64,000 bases of DNA from Onishia taeanensis (GTDB lineage: Bacteria; Pseudomonadota; Gammaproteobacteria; Pseudomonadales; Halomonadaceae): the NCBI RefSeq assembly GCF_003268885.1, contig NZ_QLSX01000003.1, positions 62,001 through 126,000 of the forward strand. The letters are read 5' to 3'. This document shows, one piece after another, positions 63,986 through 64,000 of this stretch; the first letter of the stretch is position 1; the number at the start of each line of letters is the position of its first letter. The position numbers and the translations under genes were made by a program. The notes beneath the pieces were generated by a model, which had not been told where the DNA came from, searched no databases, and was given only the letters and a program-made list of their open reading frames with translations.

Positions 63986-64000
63986 TGATATGGCAGGCAC

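Overview
The window is bacterial, GC-rich and gene-dense. Gene content points to a halophilic gammaproteobacterium of the Halomonas/Chromohalobacter type: an alternate (N-type) F1F0 ATPase, three TRAP transporters and one tripartite tricarboxylate transporter, and large clusters for odd carbon sources. This placement is inferred from content and style; no rRNA or other phylogenetic marker is present.

Layout. 1-1826: end of an alternate F1F0 ATPase operon (alpha, gamma). 1936-2415: peroxiredoxin. 2754-10774: reductive pyrimidine catabolism, with a RutR-like TetR regulator, a four-gene minus-strand operon (beta-ureidopropionase, dihydropyrimidinase, PreT, PreA) and a divergent NCS1 permease, with RutR-like operators between them. 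11004-18498: homocysteine methyltransferase family protein, ABC exporter, and a LysR/FdhD/FdhF-like formate dehydrogenase group. 18542-29737: housekeeping and accessory genes (MocR regulator with LysE exporter, SDR, M23 peptidase, pirin with LysR, glutathionyl-hydroquinone reductase, YaiI, DEAD-box helicase).

29895-63985 is a sugar-acid catabolic island. Cluster A (29895-38560, minus) has an L-fuconate dehydratase-type enolase, TRAP DctPQM, a D-2-hydroxyacid dehydrogenase, a XylX-like FAH-family dehydratase and an alpha-ketoglutarate semialdehyde dehydrogenase (KGSADH). Cluster B (38856-47816) has a UxaA-family dehydratase, a GntR-type regulator with two winged-helix domains, two hydroxyacid dehydrogenases, TctABC and an iron-dependent alcohol dehydrogenase; its substrate is not evident. 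Cluster C (49082-60771) has a second, nearly identical KGSADH, AraD1, a second TRAP system, L-arabinonate dehydratase-type and D-xylonate dehydratase-type IlvD/EDD enzymes, an L-arabinose/D-galactose 1-dehydrogenase-type enzyme and a GntR/FCD regulator. Clusters A and C together read as non-phosphorylative (Weimberg-type) pentose and pentonate oxidation to alpha-ketoglutarate.

The strongest unexplained signal is regulatory. A 15-17 bp motif of the form ATATGTTSAACATAT lies once, as a perfect palindrome, before the cluster C GntR gene, and as pairs exactly 21 bp centre to centre in three other promoter regions: dctP of cluster A, araD1-KGSADH, and the dctP/arabinonate dehydratase divergent region. 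This predicts one regulator controlling both distant clusters. A second motif, ATTGTGYGCAAT, marks the promoters of cluster B.

The window ends with a glutamine amidotransferase, ArgE and a third TRAP binding protein. I saw no tRNA, rRNA, CRISPR array, insertion sequence or prophage.
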